Below are positions 36,622-49,240 of a DNA stretch of 64,000 nt, piece by piece. Numbering within the stretch: the stretch's first letter is position 1; every line of letters starts with the position of its first letter. Origin of the DNA: Cryptomeria japonica (lineage: Eukaryota; Streptophyta; Pinopsida; Cupressales; Cupressaceae); contig NC_081408.1 of NCBI RefSeq assembly GCF_030272615.1, positions 302,595,450 through 302,659,449 on the forward strand, in the 5' to 3' direction. The translations under genes were made by a program, and so were the position numbers. Below the pieces are notes generated by a model. That model did no database searches, was not told the DNA's origin, and worked only from the letters and a program-made list of their open reading frames with translations.

Positions 36622-37757
36622 ATGATAAGGTATCAAAGATCGCCTATAAAAGATGAAAATACACCAAGTCACTCAAACAATCAAGTCTTCGTGTTATCAG
36701 AATTTGTTATGATGGAAGGGAGTAATGAATTACCCCTTGTACACTCACACTTGATTGATTGGTGGCGAGAAGGAAAACTAACTCTAGATTGGTTTGAAAA
36801 TGATGAAGCCATTGCAAAATTCCTTGGAGTTAGAGAGGGATTTCCACAAGGTGATCACACGATAGGATTTGTTGTAGACTTCGATAGAACGGCATACTTT
36901 GGAGAGTCAAGTAACTCTATAACAGAAGATACAGATCAAAATAACCATAATGATAAGAGTGGGTTAGGTAACCTCCCTATCAAAAGAGAAAATTTAGAAT
37001 TTCTCATGGAAGAAATTGAAGAGGTAAATATAGTAGAAGGAGAGGTTGTACATAATATCCACCTGGTAAAATCATTAAACTAGGAAGAAAAGGACAAATT
37101 CATACATTTTTTCAAACAATGTCCTATCAACTTTGCTTGGTCCTATGTGGATATGCAAGGCTTAGATCCTAAGTTGGTGTTACATCATTTACCTTTGCTA
37201 CCAGGAGTTAAACCATACAAGCAAAAATTAAGAAAAATGCATCCACAAATTGCATTACTAGTCAAAATAGAACTCCAAAAGCTGCTGGATGTAGGTTTAA
37301 TTCGACCTATTGACTATGCAAAATGGATATCCAACCTGGTACCTGTGACTAAACCCACAAGAAGCAAAAGAATTTGTATTGATTTCCAAGATCTAAACAA
37401 AACTTGTCCTAAGAATGATTTCCCATTACCTAATATTGATATGATAGTTGACTTAACTACTGGGAATGAAATGTTTTCATTAATGGGTGGTTTCTCGGGA
37501 TATAACCAGATCAGAATTGCACTGAAAGATCAACATAAAATGGAATTTATATGTCCATGGGGGACATACTGCTAGAATGTGATGCCGTTTGGTCTTAAAA
37601 ATGCAGGAGCAACATACCAAAGGGCCATGACAATGCTATTTCATGACATGATTCACAACATAATGGAAGATTATGTGGATGATCTACTAGCTAAATCATA
37701 GACAAGAGAAGGTCACCTTGCAGCCCTTGCAAAGATATTTGATTGGTTAGAGCAGTA
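36622..37757 (+). pseudogene. El4 reverse transcriptase, truncated by El5
   Basis: Begins with an acidic segment (SHLIDWWREGKLTLDWFEND) that repeats the one at the end of Gag. The Ty3 reverse transcriptase fingers and palm follow: LRKMHPQIALLVKIELQKLL, KRICIDFQDLNKTCPKND, FSLMGGFSGYNQIRI, VMPFGLKNAGATYQRAM and the catalytic YVDD at about 37673. Stops are at 37081 (TAG), 37573 (TAG) and 37699 (TAG). The frame is broken at FDWLEQY by El5. No RNase H or integrase remains on this side. Confidence 0.88.
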
Positions 37758-38294
37758 TGTTGGGTGAATATTTTGTCACTAGTGTACTAATAACAAAATA
37801 TATAATTCACACAAAGCTATGCTGAGAAATTAATCTCTCCTCTCATCAAGGGAAGGTTCCCTATGAAATTTCTCCTCTAATTAATAAGAAATTAAATTTG
37901 TTGGTTGGTGTTGGGAATATAACTCTCTTTTTTCAGAGTTTATGTGTTCTCCCTTCACCTAGTTAAAATTTCTCTATCTCTTTAGATACTTAAAGAAAAG
38001 AACTATGAATCTAACAAACTACACCAAGAGTTACTATTAAGCAGCACAAAGTCTCCTTGAAGGTAACACTAACTCAAACTGATTATTACAAATCAAACAA
38101 TTAGAAAATTAGCTTGTACCTCAAACTCTTCAAGTATAAATTTCTAATCCTTTAAACTACAAGTAACTGCAGCAATACAAAGCTTACCACTAGTTACCTA
38201 ATTTATCAAAAGGTTTCCCAAATACGCTAAGAGCACACAGTCTACTTGCATGATTTAGGAGCTCTTTAACTCACATAACAATATCTTCAAGATC
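37758..38294 (-). repeat. El5 left LTR, U5-side part (before the LINE)
   Basis: Starts TGTTGGGTGAATATTTTGTC and matches 62852 onward up to AACAATATCTTCAAGATC. The sequence then jumps to the LINE and resumes at 52917. The five bases before it (CAGTA) should be the target duplication, but the other copy lies outside the window. Confidence 0.92.
38277..38294. repeat. LINE target-site duplication, left copy (18 bp)
   Basis: AACAATATCTTCAAGATC occurs here and at 52899-52916. The intact LTR at 63371-63388 has it only once, which proves that everything between the two copies is inserted. Confidence 0.96.
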
Positions 38295-38333
38295 CAATAG
38301 AAACACAAATAGATATCAACTCTTGAATCTTTA

Positions 38334-40093
38334 TAGGGACAACCTGGAGGAGTAGGAAGCAGCAATGGGAGAATTCAAAATTCAAATTCTCTGCAAGGTG
38401 GGAACTTTGGTTCCAATGGTGGGAGCAGCTAGAATAATGTTGCTGCCCCCATAGGAGAGAAGGATAAGACTCTAGACATTCCAGAGGTTGTTTTCATCTT
38501 GCAGATTGGAGGTACTCTGCTAGAGAAGATAGAGGTTTCCTCTGGGTTTTTGGGGGAGGACTCCAGCGGGGGGCCCATCCCACATGATGACTCCTTGGAG
38601 AGCAGAAAAGAAACAAAAAAATGGTCTTCCCTCTTTGGAACTAAACCATCTGGTAAATCCTCTTTACCTCCTATCAAGAATATTTTTGATCTTTCTGCCG
38701 GAAAGTTCGCTATCTCTATCCTGATCTGGTTCTGGATCATAATATAAATAGCATGTCGAACTCCTTGGTAGGCAAATTTATGGGTTCGCATCCTAATGTT
38801 GAAGTTGTTAGGGCATATGTTAAATGAAAATGGGTCTTGAAGGGTAATGTTGAAGTCTCGATTTTACCTAAAGGTCTCATGTCTTTTACTTTTTTATGTG
38901 AAGAAGACAAATCAAGGATTCTATGTGGGAGTCCTTGGATGGTAGGAAAGACAGCTTTGGTTCTTCAAAAATGGCATCTGAATTTGAACATGAATGAATC
39001 TCTCTTAGCACAAGTTTCAGTATGGGTAAAGCTACTAGGTTTGCCTCTTGAATATTGGGCAGAAAGCATCTTCTCAGGAATTGCAAACTCCTTTGGTGAA
39101 CTCCTCTCCATTGACCCAGTCACAGCTTCAAAAAGAAGACTCACTCATGCTAGGTTCTGTGTAGGGATAGCCCATGATGCAGATATTCCAGAGCAGATAG
39201 ATCTAGTATCAAAGTTGGGAACATGGAAAAAACATATTGAATATGAATCTATCCCCTTTGCATGCTTCCATTGTAAAAAAGCAGGTCACTGGGAAAAATC
39301 CTGTCCAACAAAGCCGAAGGCAGAATCCAAGCAGTCTAAACCCCAGACTAAAAATCAAAAAGCTCTTGAAAAAATGGTATGACAAGTTAAAAACTCAGAG
39401 AATAAGGAAGAAGACTACAACCACTTTAATCCTTTGGGGGAGATTAAGGAAGTGTCATCAACTTCTATCTCCAGCCCTTCAACCCAGGATGTATTGAGAA
39501 ATGAGTCAACCAAAGTCAACACCTCGGTTGCTACTCGAACAAAGGAATTGAAAGATCATACTGAATCTTCAAATGACATAGCTATAGTGGTAGCTGACAC
39601 TTATGCGAGAGAGGAATTGCAAGAGAAAGATAACCAACCTGAGGAGGGGGAGATCCCTGATTCCCAAGAAGAAAAGACTGACTCTTCACTGCTCATGCCA
39701 AGCTTTGAAATTCAAGAAGCCCAAAAATGTGCAATACTGGGCATGAACCTTTCTGACTCAAACCAGAGTTCAAAAATAATAAATAGTGATTTAAAGGCTT
39801 CTAGAACCCCTAACTGGGGCAATGAGGAAGAAATTTCCAAAATCCTCAGTAACCCGGAAGTGACTCCTAAGATAGATGCTGAATGGAAAATTCCAAAACA
39901 TAGGAACAAGAAAGGAACCACTCCCTCGACTTCTCTTCTAAGTAAATCTAGCAGAATAGCTCAAGTTGATGTTGGGTATATCTCCTCTTCCCTAGGGCAA
40001 CCCTCTAATCACAAAGTCAGAATCAAGGAGGCCAACAAGAACGTTGCAGATGGGACCCAGAAGACTCTTAAGGAGTTAGGAATTGGTAAGTAA
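38334..40093 (+). pseudogene. LINE ORF1: DUF4283 plus CCHC nucleic-acid-binding protein
   Basis: A Gly/Asn/Ser-rich start is followed by a DUF4283-like domain after a frameshift near 38715: VEVSILPKGLMSFTFLCEED, LCGSPWMVGKTALVLQKW, VWVKLLGLPLEYW, VTASKRRLTHARFCVGI. A zinc knuckle CFHCKKAGHWEKSC lies at about 39262. The C-terminal third is Ser/Thr/Glu-rich and probably unstructured, ending GIGK at TAA 40091. TAG stops near 38436 and TGA at 39380 break it. No in-frame ATG is clear at the 5' end. Its role is to bind the LINE RNA. ORF2 starts two bases after its stop. Confidence 0.85.
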
Positions 40094-40095
40094 CT

Positions 40096-43000
40096 ATGAA
40101 GATTATCTCTTGGAATATAAGGGGACTCAATAATCCTCATAAACATGGCATCATTAGGAATATGATAAGGGACAATAAACCTGATGTTTTTCTAATCCAA
40201 GAAACCAAAATGAGTAGAGAAAAAGTTGAATCTTTGAAGTTTTTCAAAAATGGTAATGTTATTGGTGGTAGTTCGGAAGGTTCTTCAGGAGGTATAGCTA
40301 CCACCTAGAACCTTAATACTGTCAAAGGACATGTTCTTATCCAATAAAATAATTTCTCTTGTATCAAATTTGAGCATTTAAAAGATGGTACTTCTTGGGT
40401 CCTCACTAACATTTATGCTCCCAATACTTTGAAGGCTAGAAATTCCTTTTGGAAAAAACTTATACAAGCTAGGGATAGCTTCAAAAATCTTAGTTGGCTG
40501 GTTATGGGAGATTTCAATACTCCTTTGAGAGAGGAGGAAAAGTTTGGAGGAAGCCCCTCCCAGCTGGAAAGTAGGTTGACCCTTATGGATTTCATTAATT
40601 CTCAGGCTCTCAATGATATGGAAATGCACGGATGCAATTACACTTGGACCAACAGGAGAACTGGTAACGATCTTATCCAAGTTTGTCTTGACAGGACTCT
40701 CATCTCTGATGATTGGTATAGTCATTATTTATGTTCTCTGATGACCCATATTAGGGTTGGGTCAGTTCACTTTCCTATCACCTTCATTGCTGACTCAATT
40801 AATAGAAGGAGACACTTCCCTTTCAGATTTGAAAAAATGTGGACCCTTCACCCAGATATCAAAAGTAATATTCAGAAATGGTGGAGTATCCAAGTTGAGG
40901 GAACTGCTATGTATAAAGTTGTTAAGAAGTTCAAAAGTGTAAAGGATATCATAAGACCCTGGAATAAATCCAGCTTTGGGAATATCTTTGAGGCCAAAGG
41001 TAAATTCTAGGAAGACCTTAAGAAAACATAGGACCAAATTCAGAAGGATGGTTCCAGTACTGTGTCCATTGTTGATCAAAATGAGACTCTCAAAAAATAC
41101 CATGATATCATTGCTAAAGAGGAAACTTTCTTTAAGTAGAGATCAAGATGCATTTGGCTTAAGGAAGGAGATAGGAACACTAGATTCTTTCACATGTCAA
41201 TGATCAAGCATAAAGCAACTAACAAGATAACCAAACTTAAGGTGGATAATGGGGAGTTGGTTAAGGAGGAAGGAATTAGGATCGAAGCTAAAAGGTATTT
41301 ATCGGAACTGCTCAAGAGGGATCATAGATTGGATGTTGAAGCTCAAACTTCTTTTCTTCAAAACATCCCTTGTCTCATTGATGATCAAATGAATGTCTCC
41401 CTCTCTTCCATCCCTTCAACCTTGGAAATAAAAAATGTTGTTTTCTCCTTTGATGGTAACAAAGTGCCTGGCCTAGAAGATTTCCCCATGTTCTTCTTTG
41501 AAGATTTCTCGAATATTGTCCGGAAAGATGTCTCCAATGGAGTCAAGGAATTCTTTGGGGCTAGAAATTTTTTGAAAGAAATCAATGGTACTTTCATTGC
41601 TCTCATCCCCAAAACCCAAGGTGTTGACTCTATGGACAAGTTTAGACCTATCAGTCTATGCAATTGTTTTTATAAGATTATCTCCAAGGTTCTTACTACT
41701 AGAATTTTGTCTGTCCTTCCTGCTTTAATTAATCACCAACAAAATGGTTTTGTCCCTAGAAGAAAAATCCTTGACTCTATTATTACTGTCCATGAGAACA
41801 TCCACTCTCTTGTTAGAGCAAAGAAGCAGGGTCTCATCCTCAATCTTGATCTCTCTAAAGCCTATGACAAGGTTGACTGGCCTTTTTTAGTGAAGGTTCT
41901 TGTGGCTTTTGGTTTCTCCACTAGAGTTATTGACCTCCTCAACCAACTTTTCACCTCTTCCTCTTTTGTTGTTCTTGTCAATGGTTCCCCATCCCCCTTT
42001 TTCCAAGCTTCTAGAGGACTAAGGCAAGGGGATCCCATATCCCCCATCCTCTTCATCATCATGGCAGAATGTTTTGGAAGGTCAATGGAAAATATGGTTT
42101 TGCAAGGCTCCTTTAAGGGACTCCAACCTTCTTCTACTGACCTCATTTGCTCCCACCAACAGTTTTTCAATGATACTATAATCATGGGGGATTCAAGCAT
42201 CTCTGAAGCTAAAATATTGAAGAGTACTCTTTGTAAGTTTGCCTTAGCTTCTGGTCAGCTTATTAACTGGGTCAAAAGAAAAGTTTTTTTCATTAATACT
42301 CCCGAGAGAAGACAACAGAGAATCAACAGAATCTTGGATTGTAGGATTGTTGATCTTCCTGCAACCTATCTTGGTCTCCCCATGGGCATTGCACCTCTTG
42401 ATCTTTTTTGGAGCTCTCTAGTGGATAAATTCCATAAAAAACTCACTGGTTGGAAAGGATCCCTTTTAAGTCAGGCTGGAAAGCTCCAACTACTTAAAGC
42501 CTCTCTTCAAAGTATACCGATCTATGCACTAAGTCTTCAAAATTTCAGTTAAGTATGCTGACGCTATCAAGAAAATTCAAAGAAAATTCCTATGTTCTAG
42601 GGTTGAGGATAAAAAAAGAATGTCTCTGGTGGCTTGGGGCCAGGTCTGTAGACTAAAAAGAAAAGGTGGTCTAGGCCTAAGGAGAATCTGAACCTTAAAT
42701 GAAGCTCTTCTGTCCAAACAGGTCCGGAGAATGTTTCATTCAGACACTGAATGGTGTAAAATCTGGTGAAGTAAGTACTCTCTTCTGTCCTCCTCTCTTT
42801 CTTTTTTTATAAATTTGGATCTCAGCATTAATGGATCCCATATATGGAATCATGCCTCTAAGTGTAAAGAAAGTATTGCTAAAGGAGTGATCTGGAAAGT
42901 AGGAAATGGTAGGAAAGTTAAATTCTGGGAGGACCCCTGGCTTTTTGACAAACCCTCGATTGATTTCAATGAATGGTCTCCCCTTACTCCCTCCTATATT

Positions 43001-44250
43001 AAAACTTTAGGCTCCTCAGTTGCTGAGTATTGATCTGGTAATAAATGGCAAAACATTGAAAATATCCACCCTAGCCTTTCTAAGCTCAAGATTCATCTGT
43101 CTTCGGTCTGGTTGAGTAAAGAGGAAGACTCTCTTATTTGGAAACATGTACCCAAAGGTTCTTTAACTATTTATTCTATGTATTGTGTCCTTTCCTCCAT
43201 CCCTCATGGTAATCCTTATTGGTCTAAAGCCTAGATTAAGGGTCTTACCCCCAAAATCATTTTTTCTACTGGACCATCCTTCAAAATAAGATCTTGACCC
43301 TTGACAACCTTAAGAGAAGAGGCTTCACCTTCCCTAATAGATGTGCTCTGTGTCTCTAGGAGGAAGAGTCTGTGGACCACCTGGCCATTCACTATTCCTA
43401 TTCTGCCTCAATCTGGGAAAGATTTTTTAAGAGTTTTAGCATTGATTGGGTGTTTCCTAACACTATCAGTGAACTATTTTCCTCCTGGAATTTTCATTGG
43501 ACTAACTCCTTGAGATCTCTGTGGAAGCTATCTCTCCCTCACATCCTATCGGGATTATGGAAAGAAAGAAAAAATCGTATCTTCAGGGACCTATCCCTTA
43601 ATCAATATATTGTGTTCCAGAAAATTCAATGGGCGATTGTGGAAAATATTGGGATCATTGAGGGTCCCTGTTTCTCGAACAACCCTCTAGAATCAAATAT
43701 TTTAAGCTCATGGAACTTGAAGATTGCTGATAGTTCTCACCCCAACCAAAATAAAAGACTTGAAGCTAGATGGCTAACCCCTCCTTATGGTTGGTTTAAA
43801 GTTAACTTTGATGGTGCTGCAAAAGGTAACTCGTGCCTTGTAGGTTGTGGAGCTATTCTTAGAGATGATAAAGGAAATTGCAAGGAAATGGTTGTTGTCC
43901 CTATTGGAAGCCAAACAAACCATAAAGATGAAGCTATGGCAGCTCTCCAAGTTTTAATCCTTACTAAAAAATGGAATTGCGCTTACTTATGGCTAGAAGG
44001 GGACTCAAACAATATCATTAATTGTCTTAAGGGGACCTCAAAGCCCTAATGGTCGATCAATAATATCATTGAAGCTGTGAAAGACCTTATCAACACTTTT
44101 AAAAAATGTTACATATCCCATATCTATTGTGAGGCCAACAACTCTGCTAATTGGGCTGCTAACGCGACGGTTAACAAGGATGAAATGATCATGTGGATAG
44201 GAGAACAAGCACTCCTTGATAATGTCAAACTAATAATTTTCAAGGATTGA
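40096..44250 (+). pseudogene. LINE ORF2: endonuclease, reverse transcriptase, zf-RVT, RNase H
   Basis: ATG at 40096 opens an apurinic-type endonuclease (MKIISWNIRGLNNP, LIQETKM, LVMGDFN). The usual S-D-H near its end reads SVH. Reverse transcriptase at about 41400-42550 keeps LDLSKAYDKVDW and RGLRQGDPISPILF, but the FADD box reads FFND. A frameshift near 42550 leads to the zf-RVT region (WKVGNGRKVKFWEDPW). RNase H (about 43795-44210) keeps FDGAAKGN, DEAMAAL and EGDSNN. TAG/TAA stops occur at 40306, about 40345, 41008, 41029 and 41137. It would nick target DNA and copy the RNA there. It is dead now. Confidence 0.9.
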
Positions 44251-44461
44251 TATAGAAGCACTCCAAAGATTTTTGATGCACAAAATAATAATTAAAAGTT
44301 CTAATCAGAGTACTTTGAGCTATTATAATAATGAGAGCCTCATTTATCATAATACTCTTTTCATCAATTCCCACACTTTCTGGGTTAATTTGATTGTTCT
44401 GATAAGCTTCCTAGCTAAATCATTCTGCAAGTTTCAAAATCTAGCTCTCAACAGCGAAAAC
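44251..44461 (+). other. Spacer between LINE ORF2 and ORF3
   Basis: 211 AT-rich bases without an internal poly(A) tract. That slightly favours a true third ORF over a 3'-transduced segment. Confidence 0.5.
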
Positions 44462-44707
44462 ATGGGTGGTAACAGGAGGCGATATGAACTAAGCAACTAC
44501 AAAGAATGGAAAAATAAGGAGGAGGTTTGGAGTATCCTATAGAAGGGTGGTTTTTCAAAATTCATGGAGAAACTCCATGAATGAGATGGCACGGTTACCA
44601 TCTTTTTCTACAAAAAATGGAGAAAGGGTATGCTGAAAATGGGAGACCAGACTATTGAAATTGATGAAGACCTTAATTCCCAAGCCACGGGCCTTAGAAG
44701 GGAAGGA
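44462..44707 (+). pseudogene. LINE ORF3, N-terminal part (before El3)
   Basis: ATG at 44462 (MGGNRRRYELSNYKEW) starts a frame that reaches the El3 junction after 82 codons and resumes in the same frame at 51262. Stops at 44540 (TAG) and about 44579 (TGA). It includes FYKKWRKGMLKMGDQTIEID and the motif NSQATGL, which compares with RSITGL in El2 ORF2. No enzyme motif is seen. Its position downstream of the ORF2 RNase H and inside the LINE target duplication makes it part of the inserted unit. Confidence 0.72.
44703..44707. repeat. El3 target-site duplication, left copy (AAGGA)
   Basis: Exact match to 51257-51261. Confidence 0.95.
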
Positions 44708-45754
44708 TGTTAGGTCCCGAAGACAATTGAGAGGGGGGGGGGGTGAATTAGTTGTCTCATAAACTCAAACCAAAAACTAATTAACCAACTTAATGCTTAA
44801 CACCAGTAAACCAGTTAAGTATGACGGTAGACAGTGTTAACAGTAAATTGCTATACCGGTAAGGATTAATGCATGAAACATAAACATAAAGTCATCCACA
44901 ACACATAACACCAATATTTATACGTGGAAACCTTGTAAGGGAAAAACCATGGTGGGAAACCTTACCCACAATCAAATGATACTACTGCAGATAGTAAGTG
45001 TACATAAATGGGGTCTGCACATGCAAAAAGGCCAATAGCCTAGAGCTCACTGCTCAATCACAAAATGGGAGTCACACTGACTACAGTTGGATAGTTAAAT
45101 CCAATAAGAATGTATTGCACAAAATAGCATCTTCATATGCTGGATTCAGTACCGGTGTAATGCTGATATGCTTCTACAAAAACCTATCTTTACCTTCAAA
45201 TGATATCTTCACGTATATCCCTGCTTGATCTTGAATATACCTTCACTTAATTATTTTTCGCATTCCACACTTGATCTTACAAATAAGATCTTACATTTAT
45301 ACCATACCCTAAGACCAATTTTAGTAAGTCGGCTCTACAAGATATTATAATAAACATTTTACATACAATATAATATTTGATGCAATAACTGATTAAACAT
45401 GTTGGCTTAATGCATTTACATCAATAATAAATCATCTCCATAGTGTGTCATGCTGATCTGGAAAGGATAAACCTGTCGGTGTAACCCTAGATAACCTAGA
45501 CCTATTTGTCGGTAAAAGCAAATATGCAAATATGAATATACCAATGATTATTTCTTCAAAACAAAGTGTCCACATGATGTCTTTGACATTACCAAGTGTC
45601 TTCCATATCATTCCAGGTACCAGTGAACAATATATCCTATCGGTGAACCATATACCAGTAACTGTTGCACAGTTTACTTGCTTGCCAGTGAATGTTGCTG
45701 GATCTCCAAAGTAGGTGTTGACATCAATGACAAAACCATACCAAAATACCAACA
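44708..45754 (-). repeat. El3 3' LTR (1047 bp)
   Basis: The plus strand runs from TGTTAGGTCC to TACCAACA. It contains the G11 tract at 44733-44743. A 76-codon ORF is conserved in both LTR copies simply because they are repeats. Confidence 0.95.
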
Positions 45755-46076
45755 ATCTCCCCCTTTGGCATTGATGGCAACACAAGATGGAAAAACCATC
45801 AAAGTGCCAAAATAGAAATGCCAAATACAAAAACCAACAATCTCCATTTCTCCCCCTGGGAGTAACATGTGTTTATCCAAAGATTATTTTCAATACCAAT
45901 CTCTCCTTAAATTTATTTTTCAAAATCTCTCCCCAAAAAGATAATGTGTTTTTCCATAGATATCTCTCCCCCTTTGACATCAAATGCCAAAGTCACAAAA
46001 GTCAAGCTCGTACAAAATACCAACCAATTCAATATACCAACTACTCCCCCTGAGAAGTAGCTTCCTCATCAACTGT
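45755..46076 (-). other. El3 polypurine tract and 3' untranslated region
   Basis: The reverse complement of 45755-45766 is AAAGGGGGAGAT. The rest of the stretch up to the pol stop contains further GGGGAGA words, as in El1. Confidence 0.85.
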
Positions 46077-49000
46077 CTAAGTCTCTACCGGTGGTGGTAT
46101 GACTCCAAGCTGATCTCTGAGATATTCAAAAGTCTCCTTAGGCAAAGGTTTTGTGAAATATCTGCACGCTGTTCGTTAGTATTCACATAAACCAGATTTA
46201 TCTCCTTTTCTTTAACTTTTTCCCTTAGAAAATTCAGTTTGATAGAAACATGTTTTATTTTAGAATGTAATACCAAATTCTTAGATATATCAATTGTTGT
46301 AGTGTCATCATAGTATATAGTAATGGGTTCCTTGCATTTTACCTTTATGTCTTTCAACATTTGCTTAAGCCATAATACCTGTGTACAGTTAGTTGCTGCT
46401 GCAACATATTCTGATTCTGCTTTTGATAAAGATGTACAACTCTGTTTCTTACTCAGCCAAGAAACTAATCTCTTTCCAAGAAAGAATGCTCCTCCAGTGG
46501 TGCTTTTTCTATCATCTACAACTCCTACCCAATTTGCATCTGTGTATGCACATAGGTCAAAATTTTCATTTTTAGGATACCATAATCCAAGATTTGTTGT
46601 GCCTTGTAAGTACCAGAAAATCCTTTTTACTGTTGATTCATGATTTTCCCTAGGATTACTTTGAAATCTAGAAACAATACATATTGCATTCATAATATCA
46701 GGCCTGGTTTGTGTCAAATACAGGAAACCTCCTATCATAGATTTGTATCTAGTTGGATTAATAGGTGTAGATTCATCCCTTTGAGGTAATTTATCATTTG
46801 TAGTTATAGGTGTGCTTACCAGTTTAGGGTTCTCCATCCCAAATTTCTTTAGTAATTCTTTCAAGTACTTGGATTGACTCAAAAATATACCTTTATCAGT
46901 TTGAGAAATTTGCAAACCTAAAAGGAATTTTATTTCTCCAATCATAGACATTTCAAATTCTTGCTGCATTTCAAGAGAAAATTCCTTACATAATCCATCT
47001 TCTCCTCCAAAGATTATATCATCAACAAATACTTCAATAATCAAGATGTTATCATTAGTTATTTTGTAATATAAATTGCTATCTGCATTTCCTTTAGTAA
47101 AACCAATCTTCAAAAGATACTTATCCAACCTTGCATACCAAGCTCTTGGGGCTTGTTTCAATCCATACAGAGCCTTTCTTAACCTGCAAACCATATCATT
47201 GTCATCTGTCAAAGAAAATCCATCAGGTTGTTCAATATATACTTCTTCTTCAAGATCTCCATTCAAAAATGCACATTTAATATCCATTTGATAAACTTTG
47301 TAGTCCTTGTGAGCTGCAAAAGCCAAGAATAATCTAACTGCCTCAACTCTGGCTACCAGTGCAAAGGTTTCATTGTTATCAACTCCTTCTTTCTGAGAAT
47401 ATCCCTTACACACTAGTCTTGCTTTATTTCTAACAACCTTACTATCTTCATTAAGTTTGTTTCTAAATACCTATTTAGTTCCAATTACATTTTTATCTTT
47501 AGGCCAGGGAACTAATGTCCAAGTATTATTCTTCTCAATTTGTCGTAATTCTTCTTCCATAGCTTTAATCCAAAATTTATCTTTACATGCCTCATTGATA
47601 GATGATGGTTCAATTTGAGAAATAAGACATACCTCTTCATTTGCCAATCTTCCTCTTGTCATAACTCCTTTAAATTTGTTTCCAATTATCTGATCTTCAG
47701 AATGATTCAATCTTACATACTGGGGTGTCTTAGTTTGTTGTTGTTGTTCAATTATTGTGGAATCTTCTGATGATACCAGGGTAACTGGATCTTCATTCTA
47801 TACCAGTGGATTTAGTATAGGTTCATTTGTTACAATTTCTGTTGCTGGTTCAAAGTCTATATATCTTGAAGTTTCTCTAAATTTTTCATCAATCTTTACA
47901 TTTGTACTCTCAACAATTTTCTGTAATCTTTTATTAAAACATCTATATGCCTTGCTCTTAGATGAATAACCAAGAAATATTCCTTCATCACTTCTAGGAT
48001 CAAATTTACCAATATACTCATCTCTTCTAATATAACATTTACTTCCAAAAATTCTGAAATACTTAAGAGTAGGAGTGTTACCAAACCATAGTTCATGAGG
48101 GGTCTTACCGGTTTCACCTTTGATGTGAATTTTGTTGAATGTATAGATAGCAGTGCTAACTGCCTCTCTCCAATACACATGTGGTAGATTTGCTTCTGAT
48201 AACATACTTCTAGTTGCATCCAAAATAGTTCTATTTTTCCTTTCAACAACTCCATTCTTCTGTGGTGTTCGAGGTTCTGATAACTGTCTTTTGATTCCAT
48301 TCACTTCACAGAATGTATTAAAGTCTTTAAATGTGAATTCTCCTCCTTGATTTGATCTTAAACATTTTATTTTCTTACTGGTTTCATTTTCAACCATTGC
48401 TTTAATAGTTTGAACTTTCCAAGTGCTTCTAATTTCTCTCTAAGAAAAGTAACCCAACACATTCTAGAATAATCATCAATAATTAGTATGAAATATCTAT
48501 CACCTTGTAAGCTTCTAGTTCTAGCTGGACCACATAAATCAGTGTGAATTAAATCAAGATCATTATTGGATTTTTCTGGAATACTTTTGAAACTAGCTCT
48601 AACTTGTTTTCCAAATTGACATTCCTTACAAATTGTATTATGAGGTTTCACAATTTTAGGTAGATCTCTAACTACCTTAGAAGTACTGATTTTTACCATG
48701 GAATCAAAGTTTACATGACATAGTCTCTTATGCCATAACCAACTTTCACCTATATGTGCAATTAAACATGCCTTTTCACTATTATTCAAATGAAAGATAT
48801 TGCCTCTAGTCTGATTACCGGTTGCAATGTCCAAACCAGTTCTATTCATGATTTTGCATTTTCCATTTTTAAATTGTAACTAAAATCCCTTCTCAACTAA
48901 TTGACCAACACTTAAAAGATTATGCTTTAATCCTTCAACATAGTAAACATTGTCAATGTTATGCTTACCATCAAGAGATATTGAACCCTTACCTTTGATT

Positions 49001-49240
49001 GAATAGGCTTTGTCATCTCCAAATCTTACTAAACCTCCATTGTATTCTTGAAAGTTCAATAATTTACCTTTGTCTCTAGTCATATGATGTGAGCATCTTG
49101 AGTCAATAATCCATTCATCCTTTGCTTCAACTTTAGCTGCTAGGGCTTGTTCTACCGGTTGAGCAATATGTGCCAATTGATCTTCTGTTATAGCAACAAA
49201 AACCCATCCATTGTCTGCTGGATCCTCATCAGAATCATCT
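46077..49240 (-). pseudogene. El3 Copia pol: protease, integrase, reverse transcriptase, RNase H
   Basis: Read from high to low coordinates. The protease reads WIIDSRCSHHM, with the Gly of D-S-G changed to Arg. Pre-integrase LWHKRLCHVNF (48722). Integrase has HTDLCGP and NGVVERKN but Asn at the second catalytic Asp (SNQGGEF). Reverse transcriptase has [19 protein letters not shown] and an intact FVDDIIFGG. RNase H follows ([17 protein letters not shown]). One-base shifts occur near 49240, 48400 and 46163. TAG stops occur near 48882, about 47801 and 47465, each explained by CAG or TGG losing a C or G. The family normally makes one polyprotein. Confidence 0.92.

Larger units (their letters stand above)
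28451..37757 (+). mobile_element. El4: Ty3/Gypsy element (Tat/Ogre-like), cut off by El5
   Basis: A probable 5' LTR, a primer site, an unusually long leader with three minisatellites, then gag, protease and reverse transcriptase on the plus strand. The element stops inside the reverse transcriptase at 37757, where the LTR of El5 begins. The missing part (rest of RT, RNase H, integrase, 3' LTR) should lie beyond the right edge of the window. The Gag and protease style (RPWIH motif after the protease, G-patch-like segment) fits the Tat/Ogre group. Confidence 0.82.

Noticed and set aside
41862-42200. Minus-strand ORFs opposite the LINE reverse transcriptase
   Set aside because: They are antisense shadows of a clear reverse transcriptase frame.
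44998-45228. 76-codon ORF present in both El3 LTRs (also 50500-50730)
   Set aside because: It is conserved only because LTRs are copies, and changes between copies look unconstrained. No start or motif supports it.
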